Source of the DNA: Bacteroidales bacterium
Lineage (GTDB): Bacteria; Bacteroidota; Bacteroidia; Bacteroidales; UBA932
NCBI GenBank assembly: GCA_017480345.1
Contig: JAFVAU010000006.1
Span: 1-64,000, forward strand
Length of the DNA: 64,000 nucleotides
Direction: 5' to 3'
Shown here: piece by piece, positions 16,923 through 25,720 of the stretch
Layout of the letters: every line of letters begins with the position of its first letter
Position numbering within the stretch: the stretch's first letter is position 1
Position numbers and translations under genes: made by a program
The notes under the pieces: model-generated
Seen by the model: only the letters and a program-made list of their open reading frames with translations
Told to the model about the DNA's origin: nothing
Databases searched by the model: none

Positions 16923-17830
16923 AGCACCTCTGCAAGGAGTTCCAGCCAGGCGGCGTCCACGGAGTCAAAGGTGGCGTACTCGTCGGAATCGATGTCCAGG
17001 ACGGCGACAACCTCGCCGCCGGGGCCGATGACCGGCACCACAATCTCCGACTTGGACAGGCTGCTGCAGGCAATGTGGCCGGGGAACTCCTCCACATCCG
17101 GCACCACCAGCGTCCGGCGCTCCTTCCAGGCCGATCCGCAGACGCCCTTGCCGAAGCCTATCCGCTGACAGGCGGCAGGGCCCTGGAAAGGCCCCAGCAC
17201 CAGCTGATCCCCCGCCACCCGGTAAAAGCCCGTCCAGAAGAAACGCATCCGCTCCGCCAGGAGGGCGCTCATGTTGGCCATGCGGGCAATCAGATCCGTC
17301 TCGTCTCCCAGGAAAAGCTTCACGTCCTGATACAGGCGCAGATAGCGGAAGGTCTTGAGGGAAAGATGGCAATAGCCTTCAGGGTTCTTGTCCAAATAGT
17401 TTTGGTGATACTCCTCGGCCGGATAAAAGTTTTTGAGCGGCTCCAGCTGCGTCACCAGAGGGACGCCCAACTTGTCAGAGACCTCCCGGAAAACTTCCTC
17501 TATGATGGGTCTGTCCTCCCCGGAGGTATAAAAAACGCCGCTGCGGTAGCGTGTGCCCTCGTCATGGCCCTGCCGGTTGAGCGTGAGCGGGTCCGTCACC
17601 GTGAAAAACAGCCGCGTGAGGAGCCTGAGACTCACCCGCTCCGGATTGTAACGCACCCGTACCGTCTCCGCAAAGCCGGTGGTGTCCGTATAAACTTCCT
17701 TATAAGTAGGGTCCTGCGTATTTCCGTTGGCATAGCCGGGCATGGCCTGGGACACGCCGTCCACACCCTTGAAGAAATGCTCCACGCCCCAGAAGCATCC
17801 TCCGGCAAAGTAAATCTCTTTCATGGTCAC
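16919..17830 (-). CDS. msrA: MsrA fused to free-methionine-(R)-sulfoxide reductase (fRMsr)
   Basis: A 303-residue two-enzyme protein. Residues 1 to about 165 are peptide methionine-(S)-sulfoxide reductase with the active-site GCFWG (11-15) and the YHQNYL motif. Residues of about 190-303 are a GAF-type fRMsr domain (GPFQGPAACQRIGFGKGVCG ... FPGHIACSS), with cysteines at 221, 231 and 255; the 10- and 24-residue spacings equal those of the catalytic cysteines of E. coli fRMsr (84, 94, 118). One chain could thus repair S-sulfoxides in proteins and R-sulfoxide of free methionine. The start is GTG at 17830 or, more likely, ATG at 17824, because a -7 box overlaps the GTG. Confidence 0.88.
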   Translation of the reverse strand: MTMKEIYFAGGCFWGVEHFFKGVDGVSQAMPGYANGNTQDPTYKEVYTDTTGFAETVRVRYNPERVSLRLLTRLFFTVTDPLTLNRQGHDEGTRYRSGVFYTSGEDRPIIEEVFREVSDKLGVPLVTQLEPLKNFYPAEEYHQNYLDKNPEGYCHLSLKTFRYLRLYQDVKLFLGDETDLIARMANMSALLAERMRFFWTGFYRVAGDQLVLGPFQGPAACQRIGFGKGVCGSAWKERRTLVVPDVEEFPGHIACSSLSKSEIVVPVIGPGGEVVAVLDIDSDEYATFDSVDAAWLELLAEVL

Positions 17831-17859
17831 AAAGTTAATAGCTTTCCCGGTATTTCAAA
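17830..17859 (-). promoter_or_regulatory. Probable msrA promoter close to its start codon
   Basis: On the minus strand TTTG (plus 17856-17859) is followed after 18 bp by TAACTTTG (plus 17830-17837), and the ATG begins only 5 bp later at 17824. The box overlaps the stop codon of the GH127 gene. The transcript would begin at or next to the start codon. Confidence 0.5.
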
Positions 17860-19841
17860 TCCCAAGGGACAATCCGAGTGGGAAATTCCGCTATTCTCAG
17901 TGTGGTGCAGCCGTAAGGGATGAGTTCCAGCGTGACATCCTCCCCAGTATCATTCCCCTCTTCTGTCCAGAAAGCCACGGATTCCACATCCGTCCAGTGG
18001 GGCAGCGTCCGCGCCGGAACGCGGAGCAGGACCGGAGCCCCTTCCAGCGTCCAGGGATAGGGCGGAACGGAGCGGAATTCCACGGCGCAGTCATCGGCCT
18101 TGAAACGGTCCCGCATGAGACAGTAGTTCCAAGGAGTGGGACTGCTCACCTCCCAGGCGCCTTCCCCGTAATAGCGGTCCCGGCCCTCGAAGGGCTTCCA
18201 GGTCCACTGTTCCTCCATCTTGAGGGCATACACCAGCGGGCCGCACACCACGCTCCAGGCCTTGTCATACCACTCTTCCGTCTTCACCTCCATGGGAAAG
18301 GTCAGTTCAATGACATCGCCCTTCTTCCATTCCCGCATCAGGCAAAGGAGTCCTTCCGATGTAGAAGCCTCCACCGCTTCCCCGTTCACGCTCACAAAGG
18401 CCGATGCACACCATTCCGGCACCCGGAAATAGAGCGGGAAAGCCGCCTTCCTCACCTTTCGGGAAGGGAAGGAAAGCCGGAAACGGAGGGTTTCCCGGAA
18501 GGGATACTCCGTCTCTTCCTCCACACACACCTCCACGCCGCCTGCCACCCGGGCCGTCACCCGGCTGGGGGCATAGACCAGCGCCGCCAGGCCGCCGTCG
18601 GCCGATGCATACCAGAGATTCTGCGTAAACTTGGGCCAGCCCTGGTGCATGTTGGACAGGCAGCAGGGATAGCCGTTCAGCGTACCGAAGAGCACATCCG
18701 TGTCATCGTGCGGGGTGGAAAAGGGCCGCCAGCTTCGGGTGGCCGATACCTGGTTGACCTGCTGATAATACTGCTTTCCCGTGAAATCGTCGTTTACCTG
18801 GGTGGGAAGGGCGTTGAAGGCCACGCGCTCCAGATAATCGGCCCAATGGGGCGCGCCGGTAATGCGGAGGAGGGTCTCCAGCGAGTACATCATTTCCACC
18901 GCCGTGCAGAGCTCGCTGCCGCGGGAGGGATGGCCCCAATGGAGCATCTCGTCGCCGGCCCAGAGCCCGGTGGGAAGCCCCACGGTATGACGGATGCTTT
19001 CTTCCGCCTTCGCCAGGGACTCCAGGTCCCGGGCATCATGGGAGTACTGCCACCACACGCCGGGAGCCTTGAATCCCTGCCCCAGGTTCACGCAGTGCAC
19101 ACTCCCCTGCCGGGCAAAGATGGCTCCGTCCAGAAAAAGTCCCGTCCAGTCCGTGGTCTGGGAATGAAGCAACTCTCCCAGTTTCAGCAGCTCCGGGTCT
19201 CCGGTGAGGTTATAGAGCCAATAGACCACATCAAAGTTGTCGGCGCCCCTCCATCGGCCCCAATCCGTCCAATGGTCCAGCGGGAATTCCTCCAATTGGG
19301 AGAGCTGGTAATGGAAATAGCCGGTAAGACAGTCAATGGCCTCTGTGTCTCCGGTGGCCATATAGTATTGTTTCAGGATTTTGACGGCCACCATCTTGGG
19401 CCACCAGTCATGCGTCTGGCCCCGCTGGAGGCCATACACGAAGGGATGGTCCTGCGCCGGTCCCAGATAACCGTCCGGCTGCTGGGAAGCCAGAATGGAC
19501 TTTACCCAGCGAAGGGCCTTATCCTTGAGCGCGGCATCGTTCAGCAGATACGCGAGCGGAAGCAGGCCGTCCACCCAGTAAGGTCCTCTCTCCCAGGCAT
19601 CTCCGTCTCCTCCCAACCAGGCGTTGGAAGGGCCCATCACCTGCGGATAAACCTGATCCAGATGGCCGGTCAGGCCATCGGCCTGCCTTTGAAGCTGCTC
19701 CTGCAGCCATCCCCGGGCCTGAATGGCGCCCAAGGGCAACTCGGCAAAGCGGGTTTCCTCCAATGGAGCCCGGTTAAACACTTGGGAATGGGCCGATAAA
19801 GCGAGCAGCAGCCCCCCTGCGAGCAAGAAAACTCTTCTCAT
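17835..19841 (-). CDS. GH127-like glycoside hydrolase (beta-L-arabinofuranosidase fold)
   Basis: A 668-residue secreted protein with a cleavable signal peptide ending near AHSQ. It matches the DUF1680/GH127 family, (alpha/alpha)6-barrel enzymes that remove beta-L-arabinofuranose and use a zinc-bound cysteine nucleophile. The required residues are present: E310-x-C312 in SELCTAVE and the double cysteine C393-C394 in YPCCLSNMHQGWP. The related GH146-type specificity cannot be excluded. The ATG at 19841 gives a normal signal peptide; the longer frame upstream is the end of the GH3 gene. It is the last of three leftward glycan genes. Confidence 0.87.
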   Translation of the reverse strand: MRRVFLLAGGLLLALSAHSQVFNRAPLEETRFAELPLGAIQARGWLQEQLQRQADGLTGHLDQVYPQVMGPSNAWLGGDGDAWERGPYWVDGLLPLAYLLNDAALKDKALRWVKSILASQQPDGYLGPAQDHPFVYGLQRGQTHDWWPKMVAVKILKQYYMATGDTEAIDCLTGYFHYQLSQLEEFPLDHWTDWGRWRGADNFDVVYWLYNLTGDPELLKLGELLHSQTTDWTGLFLDGAIFARQGSVHCVNLGQGFKAPGVWWQYSHDARDLESLAKAEESIRHTVGLPTGLWAGDEMLHWGHPSRGSELCTAVEMMYSLETLLRITGAPHWADYLERVAFNALPTQVNDDFTGKQYYQQVNQVSATRSWRPFSTPHDDTDVLFGTLNGYPCCLSNMHQGWPKFTQNLWYASADGGLAALVYAPSRVTARVAGGVEVCVEEETEYPFRETLRFRLSFPSRKVRKAAFPLYFRVPEWCASAFVSVNGEAVEASTSEGLLCLMREWKKGDVIELTFPMEVKTEEWYDKAWSVVCGPLVYALKMEEQWTWKPFEGRDRYYGEGAWEVSSPTPWNYCLMRDRFKADDCAVEFRSVPPYPWTLEGAPVLLRVPARTLPHWTDVESVAFWTEEGNDTGEDVTLELIPYGCTTLRIAEFPTRIVPWDLKYRESY

Positions 19842-19851
19842 GACGCCAAAA

Positions 19852-22068
19852 CTATAATTTGAATTCCAGACGGGCGCGGATATCGGCCGACGAAGAGCCC
19901 ACCAGCGCCTCGAAATCACCCGGCTCCGCCACCCAGGCATGCCGGGCGGCATCAAAGAAGCTAAGGTCTTCCCGGCCAATCATAAAGCTCACTTTCCGGC
20001 TCTCCGAAGGCTGGAGATACACCTTCTGAAAGCCCTTGAGTTCCTTGGCCGGACGCTCTACGGAAGCCTGAGGGTCAGAGATATAAAGCTGGACCACCTC
20101 CGCGCCGGCCACGGAGCCGGTATTGGTCAGCGTCAGCTGGACTTTCCAGCCATCGGCCGCCTTTTTCACGGAAGCGTCGCTGTATTCAAAACAGGTATAG
20201 CTGAGGCCATGGCCGAAGGGGTACTGCACAGGAATCTGACGGGTGTCATACCAGCGGTAGCCGATGAAAACCCCTTCGTCATAGTATTCCTGCCACCACT
20301 GCTTGCCTTCCTCCTTCACGCCGGGATACTGACGTTCCGTCTTGAGAGGACCGTCGGAAAGGGCCAGCGGCATGGTGAAGGGCAGCTTGCCGGAAGGATT
20401 CACCACCCCGGTGAGTACATCTACAAGGGCGTGGCCGCTTTCGGAACCGCCGTACCAGCCCTGTACGATGGCATTCACCCGATCCGCCCAGGGCATGGCC
20501 ACCGGAGAGCCCGAAATGTTCACCACCACCAGCTTGGCAGAAACCTCCGCCAGGGCTTCGATAAGCACATCCTGACCATAAGGCAGGACGATATCGGCCC
20601 GGTCGGTGCCCTCGTTGTCCTGGCCGGCGCTCTTGTTGAGACCGCCGATGTAGAGCACCACATCGGCCTCACGGGCGGCGGAGACGGCATCGGCCAGCAA
20701 TTGGGCGGCGCTGCGGCTCTCACTCAGGTCCTGACCGGTGACCACCTTGTTGTAATCCGTGGTAATGTCTCCCACATAGCCCCGCTGCCATTCCACCTGC
20801 ACCTTGCCGTCATAGACTTCATGCAGGGCGTCCAGGGGAATCACTTCGTATTTGGTCTTGAGGTTGGAGGAGCCACCGCCCACCACCATCATCTTGTAGG
20901 CGTTCTCCCCCACCACCAGCAGTTTCCCGCCTTCGGGGACGCTTAGCGGCAGGGTTCCGTCATTCTTGAGCAGCACCAGGCCTTCTGCGGCAATACGGCG
21001 CGCGGCGGCAAAATGTTCCGGAGAAGTGAAGCTTCCATAATGGGGTTCAGGAGACATGGCGGTGCGGAACACGGTGCGCAGGATGCGACGCACCTTGTCA
21101 TCCAACTGCTCCTCGGTGGCCCTTCCATCACGCAGACGCGCCAGGAAAGGACGGGCCAGATGATAGTTGTTATAACTGTCGGAGGCGGCGCCTCTGAGAC
21201 CGTTGGTCCAGGTGCCCATCTCAATGTCCAGGCCGTTGGAAACGGCCTCGTCGTCGTCCCGGCAGCCTCCCCAGTCGCTCACCACCACGCCGTCAAAGCC
21301 CCACTCGCCCTTCAGGATGTCGCAGAGGAGCTTTTTGTTGTGGCAGTTGAACTGTCCGTTATACAAATTGTAGGAGCCCATGATGGCCCAGGCACCGCCT
21401 TCCACCACCGCCTTCCGGAAGGCCGGCAAATAAATCTCATAGAGCGTGCGGTCGTCCACGATGGAATTGGTGGCCGTGCGGCGGGTTTCCTGGTTGTTCA
21501 CGGCAAAGTGCTTTACACAGGCGGCCACGCCGTTGGACTGAACGCCCTGAACATAGGGAACCACCAGTTCTCCGGCCAGATAAGGGTCTTCTCCCATGTA
21601 TTCAAAAGTACGGCCGTTCAGGGGCGTCCGGCCCATGTTAATGCCGGGGCCCAGCAGGATGTCTTTCCGGCGATAACGCGCTTCCTGGCCGATACAGTCT
21701 CCGTACAGGCGGGAAAGCTCCCGGTCCCAGGTGGCGGCCAGGTTCACCAGCGCAGGAAACGCGGTGCAGGAGTCATTGGTCCAGCCGGCCTGGTCCCACT
21801 CGTCCCAGAGCACCTCCGGACGGATGCCGTGCGGGCCGTCCGTATGCCAGAGTTCCGGAATGCCCAGACGGGGCACGCCGGCGCTGGAGAACTTGGACTG
21901 AGCATGCGTCATGCCCACTTTCTCTTCCAGCGTCATGCGGGAAAGGGCGTCTTCCACCCTGTCTTCCAAGGGAGTCGAAGGGGTCAGATACACCGGGCCG
22001 CCGCCGGTTTTGGGAGCACAGGAGAAAAGCGTCAGGGCCAGCAGGGCCGAAGGAATCAATGCGCGCAT
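19852..22068 (-). CDS. GH3 beta-glycosidase lipoprotein
   Basis: A 738-residue lipoprotein (lipobox LFSC) of glycoside hydrolase family 3. The (beta/alpha)8 domain has KHFAVNNQE at 186-194 and the nucleophile aspartate D265 in VVVSDWG; the second domain holds the typical GGSSNLKTKYEV loop; a fibronectin-type-III-like domain closes the protein (about 620-738). GH3 enzymes release beta-linked glucose, xylose or related sugars; the sequence does not settle which. It lies 5 bp after the upstream gene and 10 bp before the GH127-like gene. Confidence 0.92.
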   Translation of the reverse strand: MRALIPSALLALTLFSCAPKTGGGPVYLTPSTPLEDRVEDALSRMTLEEKVGMTHAQSKFSSAGVPRLGIPELWHTDGPHGIRPEVLWDEWDQAGWTNDSCTAFPALVNLAATWDRELSRLYGDCIGQEARYRRKDILLGPGINMGRTPLNGRTFEYMGEDPYLAGELVVPYVQGVQSNGVAACVKHFAVNNQETRRTATNSIVDDRTLYEIYLPAFRKAVVEGGAWAIMGSYNLYNGQFNCHNKKLLCDILKGEWGFDGVVVSDWGGCRDDDEAVSNGLDIEMGTWTNGLRGAASDSYNNYHLARPFLARLRDGRATEEQLDDKVRRILRTVFRTAMSPEPHYGSFTSPEHFAAARRIAAEGLVLLKNDGTLPLSVPEGGKLLVVGENAYKMMVVGGGSSNLKTKYEVIPLDALHEVYDGKVQVEWQRGYVGDITTDYNKVVTGQDLSESRSAAQLLADAVSAAREADVVLYIGGLNKSAGQDNEGTDRADIVLPYGQDVLIEALAEVSAKLVVVNISGSPVAMPWADRVNAIVQGWYGGSESGHALVDVLTGVVNPSGKLPFTMPLALSDGPLKTERQYPGVKEEGKQWWQEYYDEGVFIGYRWYDTRQIPVQYPFGHGLSYTCFEYSDASVKKAADGWKVQLTLTNTGSVAGAEVVQLYISDPQASVERPAKELKGFQKVYLQPSESRKVSFMIGREDLSFFDAARHAWVAEPGDFEALVGSSSADIRARLEFKL

Positions 22069-22073
22069 AAATA

Positions 22074-22919
22074 TCAGGATTCTTGAAGGGTGTATTGCAA
22101 AGTCCAGTGCAGGGTATCTCCCGGCCGGGCTTCCAGTTTATTATAGGGTTCCAGGCAGGCAATGCGGTGATTGGCCCAGAGAACGGTCTTGAAGGCCGGG
22201 ACATCGGCCCGCACATGGACGGAAAGGCGGCCTTCCCGCAAATTCAGCTCATAAGGCATCCCTTCCTCCCCTTTCCGGTGAATGTTGCCCGTATAGACGG
22301 ACTCCCCTTCCTTTATCGGGCGAGAAAAACGGATGCCGCCGGGGGTGAAGCCCACGGAATCATACACGGCCCGCCAATCACCCTCCGGCTCGAAGGGAAA
22401 GTCGATTTCCCGGGAAGGGCCCACCGCCAGCTTCCCCAGGGTGAAGAAGTTGTGGTTATAGACATCGGCCTCCAGCGGGAATTCCGGGGTAAGGGCATGG
22501 CCGATGAAAAAGCGTCCGCCGTCCTGCAGGCTGATGACTTTTTCGTAGCGATAAAAGCCCTCCAGCCGATGGAGGAAGCGGGCCTGCCGCCCATCGGCCT
22601 CCACGGTCCACTGCCCGGCATCCAAGAGCGGATACAGGCAGAAGCGGTCGTAGGTCTTGCTGTCGGCCTTTAACAGGCCCACCCCTATTTTAAGGATGCG
22701 GCCATCCGGCAGGCCGACGGGAGAGAATTCCTCCGCCGGCCCCTGCACGGCATCGTGCATGGTGGGGCTGTAGGAGGTGAACCAGGGGGCGCAGAGTTCC
22801 GTATCCCGGAAGCGAAGGCTCCCGAAGACGCCGCTCCTGTCGAAGCGCGTGCCCTCGTAGAAGCCATCCTGTGGATGATGCAGGGAAAGGCTCAGACCGG
22901 AATGGGACAACTGAATCAT
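22074..22919 (-). CDS. Galactose-mutarotase-like fold protein, function unassigned
   Basis: A 281-residue protein without a signal peptide. The order of strands and the segments LEGFYRYEKVISLQDGGRFFIGHALTP and DVYNHNFFTLGK resemble the beta-sandwich of the galactose-mutarotase superfamily, but I do not see the full histidine/glutamate set of active GalM. It may bind or epimerise a sugar in the cytoplasm. It is the first gene of the leftward GH3/GH127 operon and diverges from the MFS gene. Confidence 0.6.
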   Translation of the reverse strand: MIQLSHSGLSLSLHHPQDGFYEGTRFDRSGVFGSLRFRDTELCAPWFTSYSPTMHDAVQGPAEEFSPVGLPDGRILKIGVGLLKADSKTYDRFCLYPLLDAGQWTVEADGRQARFLHRLEGFYRYEKVISLQDGGRFFIGHALTPEFPLEADVYNHNFFTLGKLAVGPSREIDFPFEPEGDWRAVYDSVGFTPGGIRFSRPIKEGESVYTGNIHRKGEEGMPYELNLREGRLSVHVRADVPAFKTVLWANHRIACLEPYNKLEARPGDTLHWTLQYTLQES

Positions 22920-22928
22920 ATCCGCTTA

Positions 22929-22996
22929 CAAAATTAGGGAAATTTTTATTGTAGAATGCAATTTTTTTCATATTTTTGCACCACAGTACACCACAG
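22929..22996. promoter_or_regulatory. Divergent promoter region with direct-repeat operator
   Basis: Leftward: TAATTTTG on the minus strand (plus 22929-22936) lies 9 bp before the ATG at 22919. Rightward: TATTTTTG at 22971-22978 is a -7 box 34 bp before the MFS ATG. Immediately after it ACCACA occurs at 22980-22985 and again at 22990-22995, separated by GTAC. The same 16-bp element follows a -7 box near 46430. Its position over the transcription start suggests repressor control. Confidence 0.6.
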
Positions 22997-23012
22997 ATAA
23001 AATCCTGCTTGC

Positions 23013-24260
23013 ATGAAAAGAATGGGCAAATACTATAAATGGGAAGTACTGGCCCTGCTGTGGGTGGCCTTCCTGCTCAACCAGGGAGACCGCCAGGTCT
23101 TCAATTCCGTACTTCCGCTCATCCGGGACAACCTGAACCTTACGGACACGTCTGTAAGCCTGATTGCCGTATTCTTCAACCTGTTCTACGCCGCCATGGT
23201 TCCCATCGGCGGCTGGATGGGAGACCGCTTCTCCCGCAAATGGGTGTGCACCCTGAGCATCCTGTTCTGGAGCGTAGCCACCATGTTCACGGGACTGGCA
23301 GGCGGCGTGTTCATGCTCATCCTCACCCGTTCCATCGCCACCGGCGGCGGAGAGGCCTTCTTCGGCCCGGCCAATTATTCCCTTCTGGGACAATATCATA
23401 CGGACACGCGCGCGCGTGCCATGTCCATCCACCAGACCTCCTACTATGTGGGTGTCATCCTGGCCGGTTGGCTGGCAGGTTATATAGGCGACAAACTGGG
23501 CTGGCAGTATGCCTTCTATATCTTTGGCGGCGCCGGAGTGGTCTGGGCCGCCGTGATGGCCATCAGGCTGAAGGATCTCCCGAGGGCCGAGATGCCCGGT
23601 CAGGACGGGAATGATGTCAAACCGGGCATCCTGGACGGGTTCAAGACTGTGTTTACTACGCCCACGGCACTTATGGTTACGCTGGGCTTCTGCGGTTTCA
23701 TCTTCGTGATTACGGGCTACATGACCTGGGTGCCCACCTTCCTGCAGGAGAATTTTGGCCAGAGCGGAGCCCAGGCCGGACTCAATTCCATGCTCTGGAC
23801 CTATGTGGCGGCCTTTGCGGGCGTACTCATTGCCGGTACCCTGTCGGACAGATGGGCCGCCAAGGATCCTAAGAAGCGGATGATTATCCAGGGCGCAGGC
23901 CTTATCCTGGGCGCAGCCTTCCTCCCCTTCATGGGAAGCGTCCGCAGCCTCTGGCTCCTGTACCTGTGTTTTGCAGGCTGGGGCTTCTTCAGGGCCTTTT
24001 TCGACGCTAACATCTATGCCGCCCTGTACGATGTCACGCCGGAGCATCTGCATGCCAGCTGCTCATCGGCCATGATCATGACCGGCTTTGCCGTAGGAGC
24101 CACCGCCCCCTATGTGCTGGCCGTCATCAAGGAGAGCACGGGCAGCCTCAACGCCACCTTCCCCATCCTGGGGGTCATCTGGCTCATCTGCGGCCTGGCC
24201 TGCCTGTGGGTAAGCGCCAAATACTATAACCGAGACCACACTAAAATCAATAACCGATAA
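23013..24260 (+). CDS. MFS transporter, sugar/organic-acid type
   Basis: A 415-residue major-facilitator protein with twelve predicted helices, in the inner membrane. GDRQVFNSVLPLI in helix 1 and the helix 2-3 loop GGWMGDRFSRKW (GxxxDRxxRK) are family signatures and recall the anion:cation symporter (hexuronate/sialate-like) group. The cytoplasmic loop after helix 6 contains EMPGQDGNDV, encoded by a palindromic repeat (separate entry). It heads the rightward glycan operon and probably imports the sugar released by the enzymes below. The ATG at 23013 lies 17 bp after the operator-like repeat. Confidence 0.88.
   Translation: MKRMGKYYKWEVLALLWVAFLLNQGDRQVFNSVLPLIRDNLNLTDTSVSLIAVFFNLFYAAMVPIGGWMGDRFSRKWVCTLSILFWSVATMFTGLAGGVFMLILTRSIATGGGEAFFGPANYSLLGQYHTDTRARAMSIHQTSYYVGVILAGWLAGYIGDKLGWQYAFYIFGGAGVVWAAVMAIRLKDLPRAEMPGQDGNDVKPGILDGFKTVFTTPTALMVTLGFCGFIFVITGYMTWVPTFLQENFGQSGAQAGLNSMLWTYVAAFAGVLIAGTLSDRWAAKDPKKRMIIQGAGLILGAAFLPFMGSVRSLWLLYLCFAGWGFFRAFFDANIYAALYDVTPEHLHASCSSAMIMTGFAVGATAPYVLAVIKESTGSLNATFPILGVIWLICGLACLWVSAKYYNRDHTKINNR
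23591..23630. repeat. Palindrome inside the MFS gene
   Basis: GATGCCCGGT (23591-23600) and ACCGGGCATC (23621-23630) are perfect complements around a 20-nt loop. The preceding G plus this stretch encodes EMPGQDGNDV. The same 30-nt segment, 26 of 30 identical by eye and in the same frame, occurs in the DUF4855 fusion gene near 38809. Confidence 0.6.
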
Positions 24261-25720
24261 TGGAAGCAAAAGATAAACTCCGGAAAGCCAAGGCGGGTCT
24301 GCTGCTCATTGCATCTCCCCGCTTCAAGAACCTGAACGGTCCCAAACGCGGAACGTACCACGAGCGCAAGCTCAAAGTGGTGGAAGACACCAAAGCCGGC
24401 ATGGACTTCCTGGATCTGGTGGATCCGGGCATCGTCTATGAAAGGGAGGACGCCAGGAAAGCCCTGAACCTCTTTTTCAACGAGAAAGTGGACTTTGTCT
24501 ATGCGGAATTCCTCTCCTGGAGCGAGGATTTCGCCTGGATCCGTTTCCTGCGCGACTGCCCGGACATGCCCATCCTCTTCTGCAACGTGGCCAAAGACCG
24601 GATGAGCTTTGAAACCTCCCTGGACGAGGATGACTTTGTGGATTACCTCTGCGCCGGCACGCTGGTGGGCTCCCTGGAAGCTTCCGGCAGCCTCAAACGC
24701 GTTCCCCGCAAGAACGTGCGCACCGTGATGGGCACCCGGAAGGAGATAACGGAGAAAGTGAGGATTTATGCCGATGCCGCCCGCACCCGCAGCATCCTCC
24801 GGGAGTCTTCCGTGGGCCTCATGGCCAACATGAACGAGGCCATGTGGAGCACCTACTTCGACAACTATGACCTCTTCACCAAGATAGGCCCGGAGATTCA
24901 TTACCTTCCCTACAGCGACTACGGGACGGAAATCGAAAACCTCTCCCCGGAAGAAGTGCAGTCTTATGCCCATGAACTCACCGCCCGGTATAAAATGATG
25001 GAGGACGTGGACTACGACAAGTTCATCGGCTGCGTAAAGGCCACCCTGGGCATCAAGAAACTGGCCCAGAAGAACAACATAGACTGCTATGTGTACAACG
25101 ACATAGACCAGGCCACCTTCCGCACGGCCGGCTGCCGGGCCGGATTCTACCCGCAGTGGTTCAACGAGAACGTGAGCGTCCTGGTGCCGGAGGCCGATAT
25201 CGGCGCCGGACTGGCCACCTACATCCTCAAACTCCTGAGCGGAAAGAATGTGAATTTCATAGAGCCGTTCCATATAGAGGACGACTTCGGCACCTTCGCC
25301 GGAGGCCATGCCGGTCCCAACGACCACAACGACCCCGCCTGGCAGCAGAACGTCATCATCTCCCGGGACGTACGCTTCGCCAAAACCTCCTGGAAGTATG
25401 CCGGCGCCCCCTTTGCCTGGTACCGCATCAGCCCCGGCATGAAGACTGTCGCCGGCCTGTATGAGGAAGACGGAAAATACAAACTGGTCACCTTCATGGC
25501 CGAAAGCCTGAGCGAGAAAGACACACCCCAGAGCGGCAAGAAGCATCTGCTGGCCACCTACACCCACACCATCTTCAAGCCGGTGCTGCCGGTGAAGGAG
25601 CTCTTCGAACGCGTGCTCAAGGTGGGCGTGACACAGCACTATGCCATCGTGGACGGAGACTACCGCCCGCAGCTGGAGGCCCTGGCGGAAATGATGGGAT
25701 TTGAATTTTATAGCTTATGA
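24260..25720 (+). CDS. L-fucose/L-arabinose isomerase-family protein
   Basis: A 486-residue protein resembling the FucI/AraA-like isomerase group, which interconverts aldoses and ketoses with a divalent metal. The central EIHYLPYSDYG and the C-terminal GGHAGPNDHND ... SRDVRFAKTS block resemble the substrate-binding end of these enzymes, with several conserved histidines and acidic residues. The exact sugar cannot be named. The ATG overlaps the MFS TAA by one base (TAATG), and the next gene overlaps its end, so the three are translated together. Confidence 0.75.
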   Translation: MEAKDKLRKAKAGLLLIASPRFKNLNGPKRGTYHERKLKVVEDTKAGMDFLDLVDPGIVYEREDARKALNLFFNEKVDFVYAEFLSWSEDFAWIRFLRDCPDMPILFCNVAKDRMSFETSLDEDDFVDYLCAGTLVGSLEASGSLKRVPRKNVRTVMGTRKEITEKVRIYADAARTRSILRESSVGLMANMNEAMWSTYFDNYDLFTKIGPEIHYLPYSDYGTEIENLSPEEVQSYAHELTARYKMMEDVDYDKFIGCVKATLGIKKLAQKNNIDCYVYNDIDQATFRTAGCRAGFYPQWFNENVSVLVPEADIGAGLATYILKLLSGKNVNFIEPFHIEDDFGTFAGGHAGPNDHNDPAWQQNVIISRDVRFAKTSWKYAGAPFAWYRISPGMKTVAGLYEEDGKYKLVTFMAESLSEKDTPQSGKKHLLATYTHTIFKPVLPVKELFERVLKVGVTQHYAIVDGDYRPQLEALAEMMGFEFYSL

